From contig BNCN01000010.1 of assembly GCA_014656495.1 (NCBI GenBank), positions 186,001-250,000 of the forward strand: a stretch of DNA of 64,000 bases. The letters are read 5' to 3'. This document shows, one piece after another, positions 17,454 to 25,670 of this stretch (the stretch's first letter is position 1; every line of letters starts with the position of its first letter). The DNA comes from Comamonas sp. KCTC 72670. Lineage in GTDB: Bacteria > Myxococcota > Myxococcia > Myxococcales > Myxococcaceae. Below the pieces are notes generated by a model. The model made no database searches, was not told the DNA's origin, and was given only the letters and a program-made list of their open reading frames with translations. Made by a program: the position numbers and the translations under genes.

Positions 17454-18624
17454 AATCACCCAAAACTACTGCAGGCAGATCAACTAGCGTCTCACCATCC
17501 AACAATGGCTGCATGACAGGGTCGCAACCATACACCCCGCGCCTTTCATACAATCGTCGACCGACTTTAAGTATCGCCTCAGCGCGTGGAGCCTCTGGTC
17601 CATCAATAACCTCACTCGCAATCAGTTCCTGCTCAGCCCGCGCATTTTTTTCAAACTCAGCAAGCCCCTGCAACCCAGCGGCAGCCAACGTCTTATCCAC
17701 CCACTCACGCAAGCGCCCCCCCCAAAGCTCCTGAGAATCCACCCGTGGAGCATGAGCCAAGAGAACCACAAAGGCAAAGCCGCGATCGCAGGCTTTTACA
17801 AACGCCTTAAATCTACCTTCAAAACGATAAGCCTCCGGAACACGCAGCCCATGAAACGACTTTGGCGGCAAATTGAGCGCCAGCGTTCCGAGACATGAAG
17901 CTAGACGATTAGCATCGAACCCATCCTCTATTCCAAGCTTATTCGCAACCAGATGGGCCATGACTGCATATTCAGAGAGAACTGGATCATATAGGCGACC
18001 GATGGCCTCTTTCCCAAGCAGGGAACCAGCAACGAGCCTTTCGTCATTATCAAGGCCGCTCAGATACTTCAGGTCGACCCATGATTCCGCCGCTGTTGCA
18101 TTCGACTCCAGAATCGCCGAAATGGACACAGGCGTCCGACAAATATACTCACCCTCCGCATTCATGAACCGATAAAACATTATAGGCCTATCTTTTCTCA
18201 AGCGTCCGTCCGGTCCAAACTGAAGCCCAGACGTTATCCTCGCAGTCCAAGGACGTCCACGCCACTCAGTCTCAACCCCCTCCTCTTTCACAGTAAAGAA
18301 GCCTGGAAATTTAATCCTACACACCTCAGAATTAGCCAGCGCGATCCGCCAAAACTCTTCCGGAACATTGCGCAACCGGGCATTGATTGCATTCAAAATC
18401 TGAACAACGCTTCTTTGCCCCCAGACGGTTGACGCATGGTCAAGCCAGTGGACAGCCTCGTGAAAAAGAACCCTCAATACCCTTCTCTCGACTGCCTGCA
18501 TCGCCTTGTCGCCGAGCGCCCGGAAGTGAGGCAGTTCAACTGAGTCCAGCGTAACAAGCTGCTTAATAAAATCATAAGCCCCTTCGGTCGAATATTTCCT
18601 CATGGGCTTCCAGTTAGATCTCAT
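17329..18624 (-). CDS. HExxH metallopeptidase-like cargo protein
   Basis: 431 residues, ATG at 18624 with GAGGG upstream. Residues 55-59 are 'HEAVH' in 'RVLFHEAVHWLDHAST', a zinc-protease signature. The third ligand could be a Glu in 'SEYAVMAHLVANKLG', but this is a guess. Otherwise I recognise no family. Codon use is AT-richer than that of the phage genes. It lies 138 bp downstream of the DUF4062 gene on the same strand, and the two look like one cassette. I infer a defence or effector role: a DUF4062 sensor with a protease effector. A simple cytosolic peptidase is the alternative. Confidence 0.66.
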   Translation of the reverse strand: MRSNWKPMRKYSTEGAYDFIKQLVTLDSVELPHFRALGDKAMQAVERRVLRVLFHEAVHWLDHASTVWGQRSVVQILNAINARLRNVPEEFWRIALANSEVCRIKFPGFFTVKEEGVETEWRGRPWTARITSGLQFGPDGRLRKDRPIMFYRFMNAEGEYICRTPVSISAILESNATAAESWVDLKYLSGLDNDERLVAGSLLGKEAIGRLYDPVLSEYAVMAHLVANKLGIEDGFDANRLASCLGTLALNLPPKSFHGLRVPEAYRFEGRFKAFVKACDRGFAFVVLLAHAPRVDSQELWGGRLREWVDKTLAAAGLQGLAEFEKNARAEQELIASEVIDGPEAPRAEAILKVGRRLYERRGVYGCDPVMQPLLDGETLVDLPAVVLGDFNLVQIGTAPSEIPPADVSRWVRNVERYERDIDEFVDACLP

Positions 18625-18762
18625 TCATCCCTCACTTGCTTTCCACCTCAAGAAACAGCCAAAGACCCAATCACAACAACACAGCCCACAGATGAGTGCC
18701 CCCGCCAGCAAGCGGGACAACCAGTCTCACCAGTCTCACCAGCCACACCCTTGCCACATTGG

Positions 18763-19839
18763 CTAACACTCTTCCCGAATTACCTCGACTCGCCGCAACG
18801 CACGCAGTTGCGTCATTCGAAAATCGCCATGGGGAGTCAACCTCCAGTACGTCTTCGTATCTTTCACACTACGTTGCCTCTCACTCTCTCGAATAAGACC
18901 AAGGGCACGCAACTGCACAATACAAGTATCAATATCTCGCTCAGGCATTTTGAACTTCCGAAACACCTTGTCTTTATTTTTCCCCTTTAGAGCTAGAACC
19001 TTAGTCGCAGCCTCAAACCGCTCTCGAATCAACACACGCAACGCCGCATCCGGTGCATCATCAATCAATCCGGGAGCAATCGCGGCAAAAATCTGATCCC
19101 ACGACAGATGCGTTTCCACTCCATGCTCGACCCCCTCCCCCAAGTATACATTACTACTCACATAGAGCACATACTCAACCTCAGACACAAACACATCATC
19201 TCCCTGCTGCAACCCATCCACACCCTTTGGCGGCAGCAGCGCACCATCACTTTTCTCAGACTCCAGTTCCGAAATTTTCCGACGAAGCATCAACAACTCA
19301 CTCAAGACGTCCTCACTCGGGACCTTGTCCGCGCGAATCCACCCCACGGCAGGGTGGCGCCGCATTGTCGACAGTAGGCTGGTAACCACACGGGCCTTAA
19401 GCTCATCAACCGTCATCCAGTAAACACACGTATGCTTTTTCTCCACCCTCTCCCGAAATTTCTGAAGCTTCCCCCAAGATGCCTCGTTTGTTTCTGTCCG
19501 GTCGCGCGGCAGATTATCGGGCCGTTCATGCAACAGAGGGATGACAGGCTTCTTTGTTTCTATCGCATACTCATATTCCTTCTCTGTATATCCAATTCCA
19601 CTCTCATCGAGCGAACCATATCGCCCACCAATAATAAGCACATAGTAATCGGAATCATCGATAACATCTCTAATCAATTGCCAAGCCGAGTCGTCTCCCG
19701 CTGCGAAAAGCTCCATTCCTGCTGGCATATGCTCCATTTCTAGAACTGCCTTGAGCACAGCTTGCCGCTCATCACGCAAGTCCCTGAAAGTAGAACTGAT
19801 GAACATTTGATAGCGCTTCTCAAGATTCACAACTGCCAC
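18763..19839 (-). CDS. DUF4062-domain cargo protein
   Basis: 358 residues; GTG at 19839, or GTG at 19830 with AAAGGG upstream. The N-terminus 'KRYQMFISSTFRDLRDERQA' with 'DYYVLIIGGRYGS', 'YTEKEYEYAIETKKPVIPLL' is the DUF4062 domain, a TIR/SEFIR-like fold found in many conflict-system proteins. Residues ~190-210 may form a short coiled coil. The C-terminal ~100 residues read like a winged helix ('DTCIVQLRALGLIRES', 'KTYWRLTPHGDFRM'). Known relatives pair such domains with NTPases or nucleases; here the partner is an HExxH protein. AT-rich, leftward, inserted in the replication module. Confidence 0.78.
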   Translation of the reverse strand: MAVVNLEKRYQMFISSTFRDLRDERQAVLKAVLEMEHMPAGMELFAAGDDSAWQLIRDVIDDSDYYVLIIGGRYGSLDESGIGYTEKEYEYAIETKKPVIPLLHERPDNLPRDRTETNEASWGKLQKFRERVEKKHTCVYWMTVDELKARVVTSLLSTMRRHPAVGWIRADKVPSEDVLSELLMLRRKISELESEKSDGALLPPKGVDGLQQGDDVFVSEVEYVLYVSSNVYLGEGVEHGVETHLSWDQIFAAIAPGLIDDAPDAALRVLIRERFEAATKVLALKGKNKDKVFRKFKMPERDIDTCIVQLRALGLIRESERQRSVKDTKTYWRLTPHGDFRMTQLRALRRVEVIREEC

Positions 19840-19996
19840 CCTTTCAAATACACACTCTCAGCAAAACAGCCAACCTTACCCGAGTGCCATCCACCTACTG
19901 GCAGTTCGGACACAATATGCCTCCAGTGATTCGGCACCAACCGAAACATGTTCGCCAAACCCGAAAGGTCCCGCAGAGAGCCGTCGCCACACTACG

Positions 19997-20019
19997 CCAC
20001 TCCCAGAAAGCATCCCCAT
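19997..20019 (+). promoter_or_regulatory. prophage 23-bp element, copy F
   Basis: Reads CCACTCCCAGAAAGCATCCC then CAT. It differs from the consensus at a few positions and is the only copy without a start codon 10-12 nt away: the downstream gene starts about 40-55 nt later, after an inverted repeat. It lies at the right border of the cargo block and restores a signal for the SSB-like and polymerase genes. Confidence 0.58.
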
Positions 20020-20030
20020 AAAGAAAGAGA

Positions 20031-20049
20031 GGACGTCCTTACGACGTCC
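20031..20049. repeat. 7-bp inverted repeat in a leader
   Basis: GGACGTC-CTTAC-GACGTCC lies between copy F and the SSB-like gene. It could be a hairpin in the leader RNA or an operator. There is no T-run after it, so it is not a classical terminator. Confidence 0.4.
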
Positions 20050-20059
20050 CGCCACTCGA

Positions 20060-20605
20060 ATGGGAAAACGGGACATGAGCAACGCGGCACTCACACGAAT
20101 CGCCACCGCCCAGGCTACCCTCGGCGCGCAGTACCTCAAGGCTGGACGCTACCGCATGGAGGTTCAGTCCATCCGCACCAAGGACGGTTTTAAGGGCTTG
20201 TCCGCCATCGCGGAAGTGAAGGTGGTGACGTCGGAAAGGACCCAGGCCAACACCGAGCCCACACGGCCCGGCCTCATCGCCAGCTACGTGGAGAACCTCT
20301 CCGACTCGAAGAAAAACGGCGGCGGGCGCTTCAAGGCCTTTCTCATGGCCCTGGCCGGTGCCGAGGAACACGAAGTCACGCCCGACTTCATCGCCAAGTT
20401 CACCGAGGCGAATCAAGCAGGGACCTTCCTCCTGGTGGACTGCGACGTCTTCCCCAAGACGCTCCCGGAGAAGGAAGGCAGGCCCGGCAAGGTCATCGAG
20501 GGCTACCGCTGGAGCAACGTGAGCCCCACGGACGCAGAGCTGGCCTCCATCGAGTCCAAGCGCCTCGCCGCAAAGCTCCCGCCGCTCGCTGACGCCCTGG
20601 CCTGA
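20060..20605 (+). CDS. phage protein, possibly ssDNA-binding
   Basis: 181 residues; an ATG at 20075 is an alternative start. The middle resembles a beta-barrel core ('GRYRMEVQSIRTKDGFKGLS', 'AIAEVKVVTSE') and has a mid-helix region 'GGRFKAFLMALAGAEEHEV'. The position next to the phage DNA polymerase and the size suit a single-strand binding protein, but the sequence carries no diagnostic motif and lacks the usual acidic tail. Treated as a replication accessory of unproven role. Confidence 0.6.
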   Translation: MGKRDMSNAALTRIATAQATLGAQYLKAGRYRMEVQSIRTKDGFKGLSAIAEVKVVTSERTQANTEPTRPGLIASYVENLSDSKKNGGGRFKAFLMALAGAEEHEVTPDFIAKFTEANQAGTFLLVDCDVFPKTLPEKEGRPGKVIEGYRWSNVSPTDAELASIESKRLAAKLPPLADALA

Positions 20606-20684
20606 CGCATCACGTCAGCGCTGGACTACTTGGCGCTCTCCCAAGAGCGTCACGACTGGCCCACGTCACGGGCCTTTCGGTGTT

Positions 20685-22694
20685 GTGCCCGTCCTCTTCA
20701 GCTTCGACACCGAGACCTATCCAATTCAGCCTGGCCTCCTGGCACCGCCGCTCGTTTGCGCATCCATCGCGCAGGAAGAACCAGGTAGCGAGCGACTCCT
20801 GTCCGCAACCCAGGCGCGCACGTGGTTCCGAGAGGCCCTCCGCGCTCCGGACATCCACCTGACAGGTGCCAATCTCGCATACGACCTGGGCGTCATGTGC
20901 GCGGATGACCCACGACTGGTGGACGCCGTATTCACCGCTGCCGAGGCGGGTCGCTTCCATGATGTGGCCATCCGCGAGGCCCTCCTGGACATCGCTCGGG
21001 GCCTCCACGGCGTAGACCCGGAGACGGGCCGCCCGCTTGGGGACGACGAAGGCGCCCGCTATCCGCTGGCCCTCTTGGTGAAACGACACCTGGGACTCGA
21101 TATCAGCGCGGACAAGCACTCCCCCGATGCATGGCGCCTACGCTACGGGGAGTTGGACGAGGTGCCGCTGGAGCAATGGCCCGAAGGCGCCGTGAAGTAC
21201 CCGCTACGCGACGCGCGCTTCACGATGGACGTCCACCTGTCCCAACACAGAGCCGCGTCCAGCGTCGCCAATGGTGGCAACCTCCATGCCGAAGGGGACC
21301 AGGTCCGCGCGGCCCTCGCGCTCCACTTCGCGTCTATCTGGGGACTGCGCACCGATGCCGGGCGCGTCGAGGAGCTGCGACACCGTATCGAGGAGGAGTG
21401 GCGAGCAAACCGCGCTCGCTTCCAGGTCGCCGGCATCTTCCGCACCAACGGCACCAAGGACGCGAAGCGTCTCGCTCAGCTCGTCACCACCGCCTACGGC
21501 GGCACGCCGCCCCTCACCCCTCCGTCGCCCCGGTTCCCCGAGGGCCAGGTAGCGACCGACAGGGACACCCTCCTAGACTCAGGCGCCGCATTGCTGGAGG
21601 AATTGGGCAAGTCCGGCAAGGTGGACAAGTACCGCTCCACCTACCTGGGCAAGCTGGAGGCGGGCGTCGCGGTCCCCCTCAACCCGCGATTCAACGTGCT
21701 GGTGTCCACCACGCGCGTTTCCAGCGACTACCAGCAACTGCCCCAACGAGGGGGCGTGCGAGAATGCCACGAGGCCCGCCCTGGCTACGTGTTCTGCTCC
21801 GTCGATTACGCGGGCCTCGAGCTGCGCACCATGGCCCAGCGCGCCATCTGGGAAGTCGGTTACTCGCGCATGGCCGAAGCGCTGCTGGCTAATGAGGACG
21901 TCCACACCTCCGCGGCGGCCACCTTCCTGGGGGAGAGCTACGCTTCCCTCCTTCCGCGAGTGAAGGCCAAGGAATCCACAGCCACGTCCTTCCGCTCCCT
22001 CGCCAAAATCTTCAACTTCGGAAAGGGCGGAGGACTCGGCGCGGGAGGCATGGCGTACCACGCACGCGCCAAGGACGGCGTCCGCTTCTGCCTTCTCGCC
22101 AAGGTCGCGGACACGTGCGGCGTGGAGCGAGTCCCGGTGCGCGTCCAGGGCAAGGTCAAGATGGTCTGCGCCGCATGCGTCGAGGTGTCCCGGCGATACG
22201 GAGACAGGTGGCTGGACGCTTGGCCCGAGCAACGCGCGCTCTTCGCCCGCGCCAGCGCTCTCACCCGAAACGGCCAACTCGTCGACATCATGATTCCGGG
22301 CGCCAACATCCTCCGGGGTGGATGCGGCTACACCCAGTGGCTCAACACGCCGTTCCAGGGGCTCGGTGCCGTGGGCGCGAAGCTGGCCACATGGCGCGTG
22401 TCGCGGGAGCTGTACGCGGACCGTCGCTCACCACTCTGGGGCTCGCGCCTCGTCCTCATGGTGCATGACGAGTTGGTGGCGGAGCTGCGCGCAGACTGCC
22501 CCAATCGGCTCCACGATGCCGCCGAGCGCATGGCGGAACTCATGCGGCAAGCCATGCGCGAGGTGACGCCGGACCTGGCTGGAGCCATCGAGGCCGAGCC
22601 CGCCCTGTCGCGCGTGCTCTCGAAAGATGCGGCCACGGTACGGGATAGGAACGGAAGGCTGCTGGTCTGGGTGCCAGAAGCAAGGGCGGCATGA
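20685..22694 (+). CDS. phage family A DNA polymerase with 3'-5' exonuclease
   Basis: 669 residues, GTG start. The exonuclease domain has Exo I 'LFSFDTETY', Exo II 'TGANLAYDLGVM' and Exo III 'KYPLRDARFTMDVHL'. The polymerase domain has motif A 'CSVDYAGLELRTMAQ', motif B 'RSLAKIFNFGKGGGLG' and motif C 'LMVHDELVAEL'. A Cys-rich insert ('DTCGVERVPV', 'MVCAACVE') between motifs B and C may bind zinc. Lacking a 5' nuclease domain, it is a typical phage replicase. It ends just before copy G, in front of the resolvase gene. Confidence 0.93.
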   Translation: MPVLFSFDTETYPIQPGLLAPPLVCASIAQEEPGSERLLSATQARTWFREALRAPDIHLTGANLAYDLGVMCADDPRLVDAVFTAAEAGRFHDVAIREALLDIARGLHGVDPETGRPLGDDEGARYPLALLVKRHLGLDISADKHSPDAWRLRYGELDEVPLEQWPEGAVKYPLRDARFTMDVHLSQHRAASSVANGGNLHAEGDQVRAALALHFASIWGLRTDAGRVEELRHRIEEEWRANRARFQVAGIFRTNGTKDAKRLAQLVTTAYGGTPPLTPPSPRFPEGQVATDRDTLLDSGAALLEELGKSGKVDKYRSTYLGKLEAGVAVPLNPRFNVLVSTTRVSSDYQQLPQRGGVRECHEARPGYVFCSVDYAGLELRTMAQRAIWEVGYSRMAEALLANEDVHTSAAATFLGESYASLLPRVKAKESTATSFRSLAKIFNFGKGGGLGAGGMAYHARAKDGVRFCLLAKVADTCGVERVPVRVQGKVKMVCAACVEVSRRYGDRWLDAWPEQRALFARASALTRNGQLVDIMIPGANILRGGCGYTQWLNTPFQGLGAVGAKLATWRVSRELYADRRSPLWGSRLVLMVHDELVAELRADCPNRLHDAAERMAELMRQAMREVTPDLAGAIEAEPALSRVLSKDAATVRDRNGRLLVWVPEARAA

Positions 22695-22695
22695 A

Positions 22696-22718
22696 CCATT
22701 CGCGGAAAGTGTCCCCAT
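22696..22718 (+). promoter_or_regulatory. prophage 23-bp element, copy G
   Basis: Reads CCATTCGCGGAAAGTGTCCC then CAT, beginning 1 nt after the polymerase stop and ending 10 nt before the GTG of the resolvase gene, the same spacing as copies D and E. Confidence 0.7.
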
Positions 22719-22728
22719 TGAACAATGA

Positions 22729-23310
22729 GTGAGCACTTCTCTCCCGCTTGAAAGGCCTTCCGAGCACCTACCCACGAAGCTCGTCTCCGTCGATCCTGGA
22801 CTCCGGCACTGCGGCGTCGCGGTGTTCAACGTACCGACTCACGAGCGCGCGACGCTCCATGCCGCCGGGCTGCCGAAGAACCCCGAGCGCCAGGGCGGGG
22901 AAATGTCGCTGGCTTCGTGGGCCGCCATGGCCTTCTCGGTCCGGGAGTGGCTCCGTCCTCGACTGGGCGATGAGCCATTCCAGCTCGTCATCGAGTTGCC
23001 GCGCGTCTACGCCGCCGCGCACCAGAAGGGCGACCAAAACGACCTCATCCAGTTGGCAGGTACTGTCGGGATGCTCGGCGGCTTCCTGCCGGGCGTCAGC
23101 AGTCGTCAGAGCGTCTACCCGCGCGACTGGAAGGGCTCCCTGGACGCGGACGCGTTCATCGAGCGCATCAAGCAGCGTCTCGATGCCGCAGAGCACCTAC
23201 GCGTCGAGTTGCCCTCCACGTCCTCCCTCCAGCACAACGTCTGGGACGCCATAGGCATCGGGCTCCACGCCCTCGGTCGCCTCGCGCCCCGTCACGTCTT
23301 CCCGAGGTAG
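22729..23310 (+). CDS. RuvC-like Holliday junction resolvase
   Basis: 193 residues. The RNase H-fold acidic set is visible: Asp in 'LVSVDPGLRHCGVAVF' (~17-32), Glu in 'FQLVIELPRVY', and Asp in 'QHNVWDAIGIGLHAL'. This matches RuvC-type resolvases found in phage replication modules, which trim branched DNA before packaging. The GTG start lies 10 nt after copy G; an ATG four nt earlier is out of frame. The excisionase-like gene follows after 2 nt. Confidence 0.82.
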   Translation: MSTSLPLERPSEHLPTKLVSVDPGLRHCGVAVFNVPTHERATLHAAGLPKNPERQGGEMSLASWAAMAFSVREWLRPRLGDEPFQLVIELPRVYAAAHQKGDQNDLIQLAGTVGMLGGFLPGVSSRQSVYPRDWKGSLDADAFIERIKQRLDAAEHLRVELPSTSSLQHNVWDAIGIGLHALGRLAPRHVFPR

Positions 23311-23312
23311 CC

Positions 23313-23618
23313 ATGCCCCATCACCCTACCGGTCCCGGGCTCGATGGCCCCGCAGTGACAATTGAACGTGCCGCCGAGCTGCTTCACTGCAAGAGGACTC
23401 GCGTATTCGAGCTAATTGCCGAAGGGCGCCTGAAGCGGGCACCCAAGCTCGGCAAGAAGACGACGGTGCGACTCGATTCGGTGCTCGCCTGCGTCAAGGG
23501 CGAGGAGGACCAACCTCCTTCTGCCCCTCGCCCGCGCCGAAGACCTCAAGCTACGGACTTCTCGTTGGAGTCGTTCAAGTCCGCTGTCCGCGAAGCAATG
23601 GGCGGATCCTCCGGGTGA
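23313..23618 (+). CDS. xis: excisionase-like HTH protein
   Basis: 101 residues. 'VTIERAAELLHCKRTRVFEL' with 'IAEGRLKRAP' is a MerR/excisionase-type winged helix (HTH_17) and is followed by a basic, Pro-rich linker and a short helix. It sits next to, and convergent with, the integrase gene, overlapping its 3' end by 73 bp. That placement supports a role in controlling integrase directionality. A general phage regulator is the alternative. Confidence 0.7.
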   Translation: MPHHPTGPGLDGPAVTIERAAELLHCKRTRVFELIAEGRLKRAPKLGKKTTVRLDSVLACVKGEEDQPPSAPRPRRRPQATDFSLESFKSAVREAMGGSSG

Positions 23619-24745
23619 ACCAGCTTCAAAGGTAGCTGAATCATCGGCGGCACCAGGACGCGCTTGTAAAACGTTCGCGTCGTTTTCGTGCTCCGATGCC
23701 CCATCACTGCGGCCACCTCTTCCACCGGAAGCCCCTGCTTCGTCGGGCGCACCAAGACGCCGTACTCAGAAGCCCAGTTCGAGAAACTGTGCCGAATCTC
23801 GCCGGGCTCGATGACCCGAATCTTCTCTTTCTCCTCGGGTGTTTCGAACTTCTCCCGGAGCCTGCTGGCGGCACGCTTGAGCATCAGCAGCGCCGGGGCT
23901 CGGGTAAGAGGCCTCTTCCTCGCCTGGAGCCGCAAAGCAGCCGCGAACGCCTGTTCGTCGAGACTGACAACGTGGTCGTCCCCTCGCTTGTGGTGGAAGG
24001 TCACAGTCCCCTTGATGCCACAGGGATCATTGACTTCTTTCAGGAGGGCCTCTCCCCGTGCCACGCGCGCAATCTCGGTGTCGTGCATGGCGGCCTTCGC
24101 ACGCAAGCAGAGGGTGTCCCGCAGGAGCTGACTCGAAACCTCCGCGTAGACAGCCTCAACTTCCGCCATGGTGTAGCCCTTCGTCCGAACGCTCTTCTCG
24201 GGTTGGGCCTGCGGCACCTGGAGGTCCAACGTCGGGTCGTTGCTTCGGTGGAGCTTCCCTTCTTCACGAAGCCATGAGGTAAACGACTTCAAGGCCACGA
24301 TGCGGTGATGCTCGGCGGTCTTCCACCCCTTGAGCATCTTCTTCAGTTCCAAGAGCGTCACCCCTCGCAGATCCCGCCCGGCTAGTGCCACACCCCAGTG
24401 GGCGAGGTAGTTCCCGAGGATGTGCTTGACGTACTCCTCGGAGAGACCCTCTTTGCGAGCACTCTCGATGAACTCCCCCTGGAGTTCGGGCGTCAGCGCC
24501 ACCACATCTCCGGCAGTTTGCTGGTCAGCTTCGGCCTTGCGCCGGGCGGCCTCCTTTTTCGTTTGGTATGCGGCAGGGTCACGCTCAAAGAGGGCTAGTT
24601 CTGCGAGGGCCTCCCTCTCGCTAGCCACCCCGAGTGTGAGCACCCTGCGCCCTCCAAGAACCCGGCGTTCAATCACCCACACGGACGTCCCATCAACCTC
24701 TCGGATCCGTCCCCCAGCCCACTTTCCAACCCAGTTTGCGCCCAA
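23546..24745 (-). CDS. int: tyrosine-recombinase integrase
   Basis: 399 residues from a TTG at 24745 that has GGAGG 4-5 nt upstream. The arm/core-binding part spans ~1-190. The catalytic part shows 'GEIRHSFSNWASE' (Arg II with His), 'AAVMGHRSTKTTRTFYKRV' (His/Arg box and the nucleophile Tyr). In the Arg I box ('AAMHDTEIARV') a His occupies the place of the usual Arg in 'TGLRxSEL'. The gene abuts attR with its 5' end facing the attachment site. It should catalyse integration into and excision from the tRNA-Glu gene. Confidence 0.9.
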   Translation of the reverse strand: MGANWVGKWAGGRIREVDGTSVWVIERRVLGGRRVLTLGVASEREALAELALFERDPAAYQTKKEAARRKAEADQQTAGDVVALTPELQGEFIESARKEGLSEEYVKHILGNYLAHWGVALAGRDLRGVTLLELKKMLKGWKTAEHHRIVALKSFTSWLREEGKLHRSNDPTLDLQVPQAQPEKSVRTKGYTMAEVEAVYAEVSSQLLRDTLCLRAKAAMHDTEIARVARGEALLKEVNDPCGIKGTVTFHHKRGDDHVVSLDEQAFAAALRLQARKRPLTRAPALLMLKRAASRLREKFETPEEKEKIRVIEPGEIRHSFSNWASEYGVLVRPTKQGLPVEEVAAVMGHRSTKTTRTFYKRVLVPPMIQLPLKLVHPEDPPIASRTADLNDSNEKSVA

Positions 24746-24815
24746 GACCCCTCCGGCGTTACAGTGGCGTTACCAACCCGTTTATCACACCACTAACCCC
24801 TCGAAAGAACACAGT

Positions 24816-24856
24816 CCTTTCAAGCCGGTAACACGGGTTCGAATCCCGTCGGGGAC
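24816..24856 (+). other. attR: 3' part of a tRNA-Glu gene
   Basis: From the anticodon loop CTTTCAA (anticodon TTC) onward the sequence is a tRNA 3' half: stem GCCGG, then a variable loop, T-arm ACGGG-TTCGAAT-CCCGT, and acceptor strand CGGGGAC plus A. Upstream, no GTCCCCG acceptor partner, D-arm or 5' anticodon strand is present. So homology begins in the anticodon loop, where tyrosine integrases often cut. The intact tRNA-Glu should lie at the other prophage end, left of the window. Confidence 0.82.
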
Positions 24857-24867
24857 ATGTAAAAACG

Positions 24868-24906
24868 CGGGGTTGGACAGTGTGAACTGTCCAACCCCGT
24901 TCGCTT
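24868..24906 (+). terminator. Rho-independent terminator of the tRNA
   Basis: Arms GGGGTTGGACAGT (24869-24881) and ACTGTCCAACCCC (24886-24898) pair perfectly around a GTGA loop, extended by a C-G pair, and are followed by TCGCTTTTT. It is the host tRNA gene's own terminator, now next to attR. Confidence 0.9.
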
Positions 24907-24928
24907 TTTGGCGCTCCCTGATGTTCCT

Positions 24929-25210
24929 TCAGGGACCAACGCGGCCTGTTTCCCGACTGCGTCGACCGGCGCAGAAGCACCTCAATCGCGCCGTCGTAAC
25001 ACCATCCGGCTTGCGCTTGCCGCGACCACGAGACGGCGTGCGCACCATCGAATCCAGCGCCGCTTCTGCCTGAGCAGCCCTCGCCTTCAACTCGGCTGCG
25101 GCGCCAGCCTTCGTGAAGGTGCCGCCAAGCCAAGCTAGGCCGGTCAGGTCGGCGGCCAGCTCCCCCGCTGACTGGTAGCGCTCACGAGGGGCAACCCGAA
25201 GCAGCCGGTT
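24929..25210 (-). pseudogene. possible remnant of a Ser/Thr kinase gene
   Basis: One minus-strand frame carries 'LLRVAPRERYQSAGELAADL', which matches the end of bacterial Ser/Thr kinase domains (subdomain XI, 'RYQSAxELAADL'). The upstream frame does not continue into a kinase, and the downstream part is basic and uninformative. I read this as a decayed fragment next to the integration site. A chance match cannot be excluded. Confidence 0.35.
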
Positions 25211-25310
25211 CTGCGAACTCGTGCGCTCGCGGTGCGTTTCACAGCACGCAAGGCCAACGCAGTCCTGCAGGTACCTCGAAGCGTGGTTGGGCGAAGCTCG
25301 GGTGTGCAGG

Positions 25311-25499
25311 GAACGCGCGGTGGAGACCTTTGCGGAGGGCCTCGAACAGGATGGCGACGCCGTCCGGGCCGCCCTGACCCCTCGCTGGAGCAAATCCCAG
25401 ACCGAGGGCCAAATCACGAAGCTCAAGCTTCTCAAGCGTCAGATGTATGGCCGTGCCAAGTTCGGCCTACTGCGTCGTCGAGTGCTGCTCACCGTCTGA
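25311..25499 (+). pseudogene. C-terminal fragment of an ISL3-family transposase
   Basis: The frame ending at 25499 reads 'ETFAEGLEQDGDAVRAALTP', then 'WSKSQTEGQITKLKLLKRQM' and 'YGRAKFGLLRRRVL'. This is the conserved C-terminus of IS204/IS1001/IS1165 (ISL3) DDE transposases. The rest of the transposase is absent, so it is a remnant. It marks past IS activity between attR and the toxin locus. Confidence 0.65.
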
Positions 25500-25670
25500 A
25501 ATGACGATCCATATGAAGTGCGGGAGGGCTACGAAATCGCGGCGAGCCCAGGGGATACCGGCAGAGACGGGTGCCCCTTGCGCTCAACGAAACGCCCCTC
25601 GATCAAAGCAACTCGCCCGGCGCAATGGTGCGCGGCGCCGGGGCGAGATCAGTGCCTGAGGAGGGGCGGT

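Noticed and set aside
24780-24856. Functional tRNA gene at the attachment site
   Set aside because: Only the 3' half is present; there is no matching acceptor 5' strand, D-arm or anticodon 5' strand upstream.
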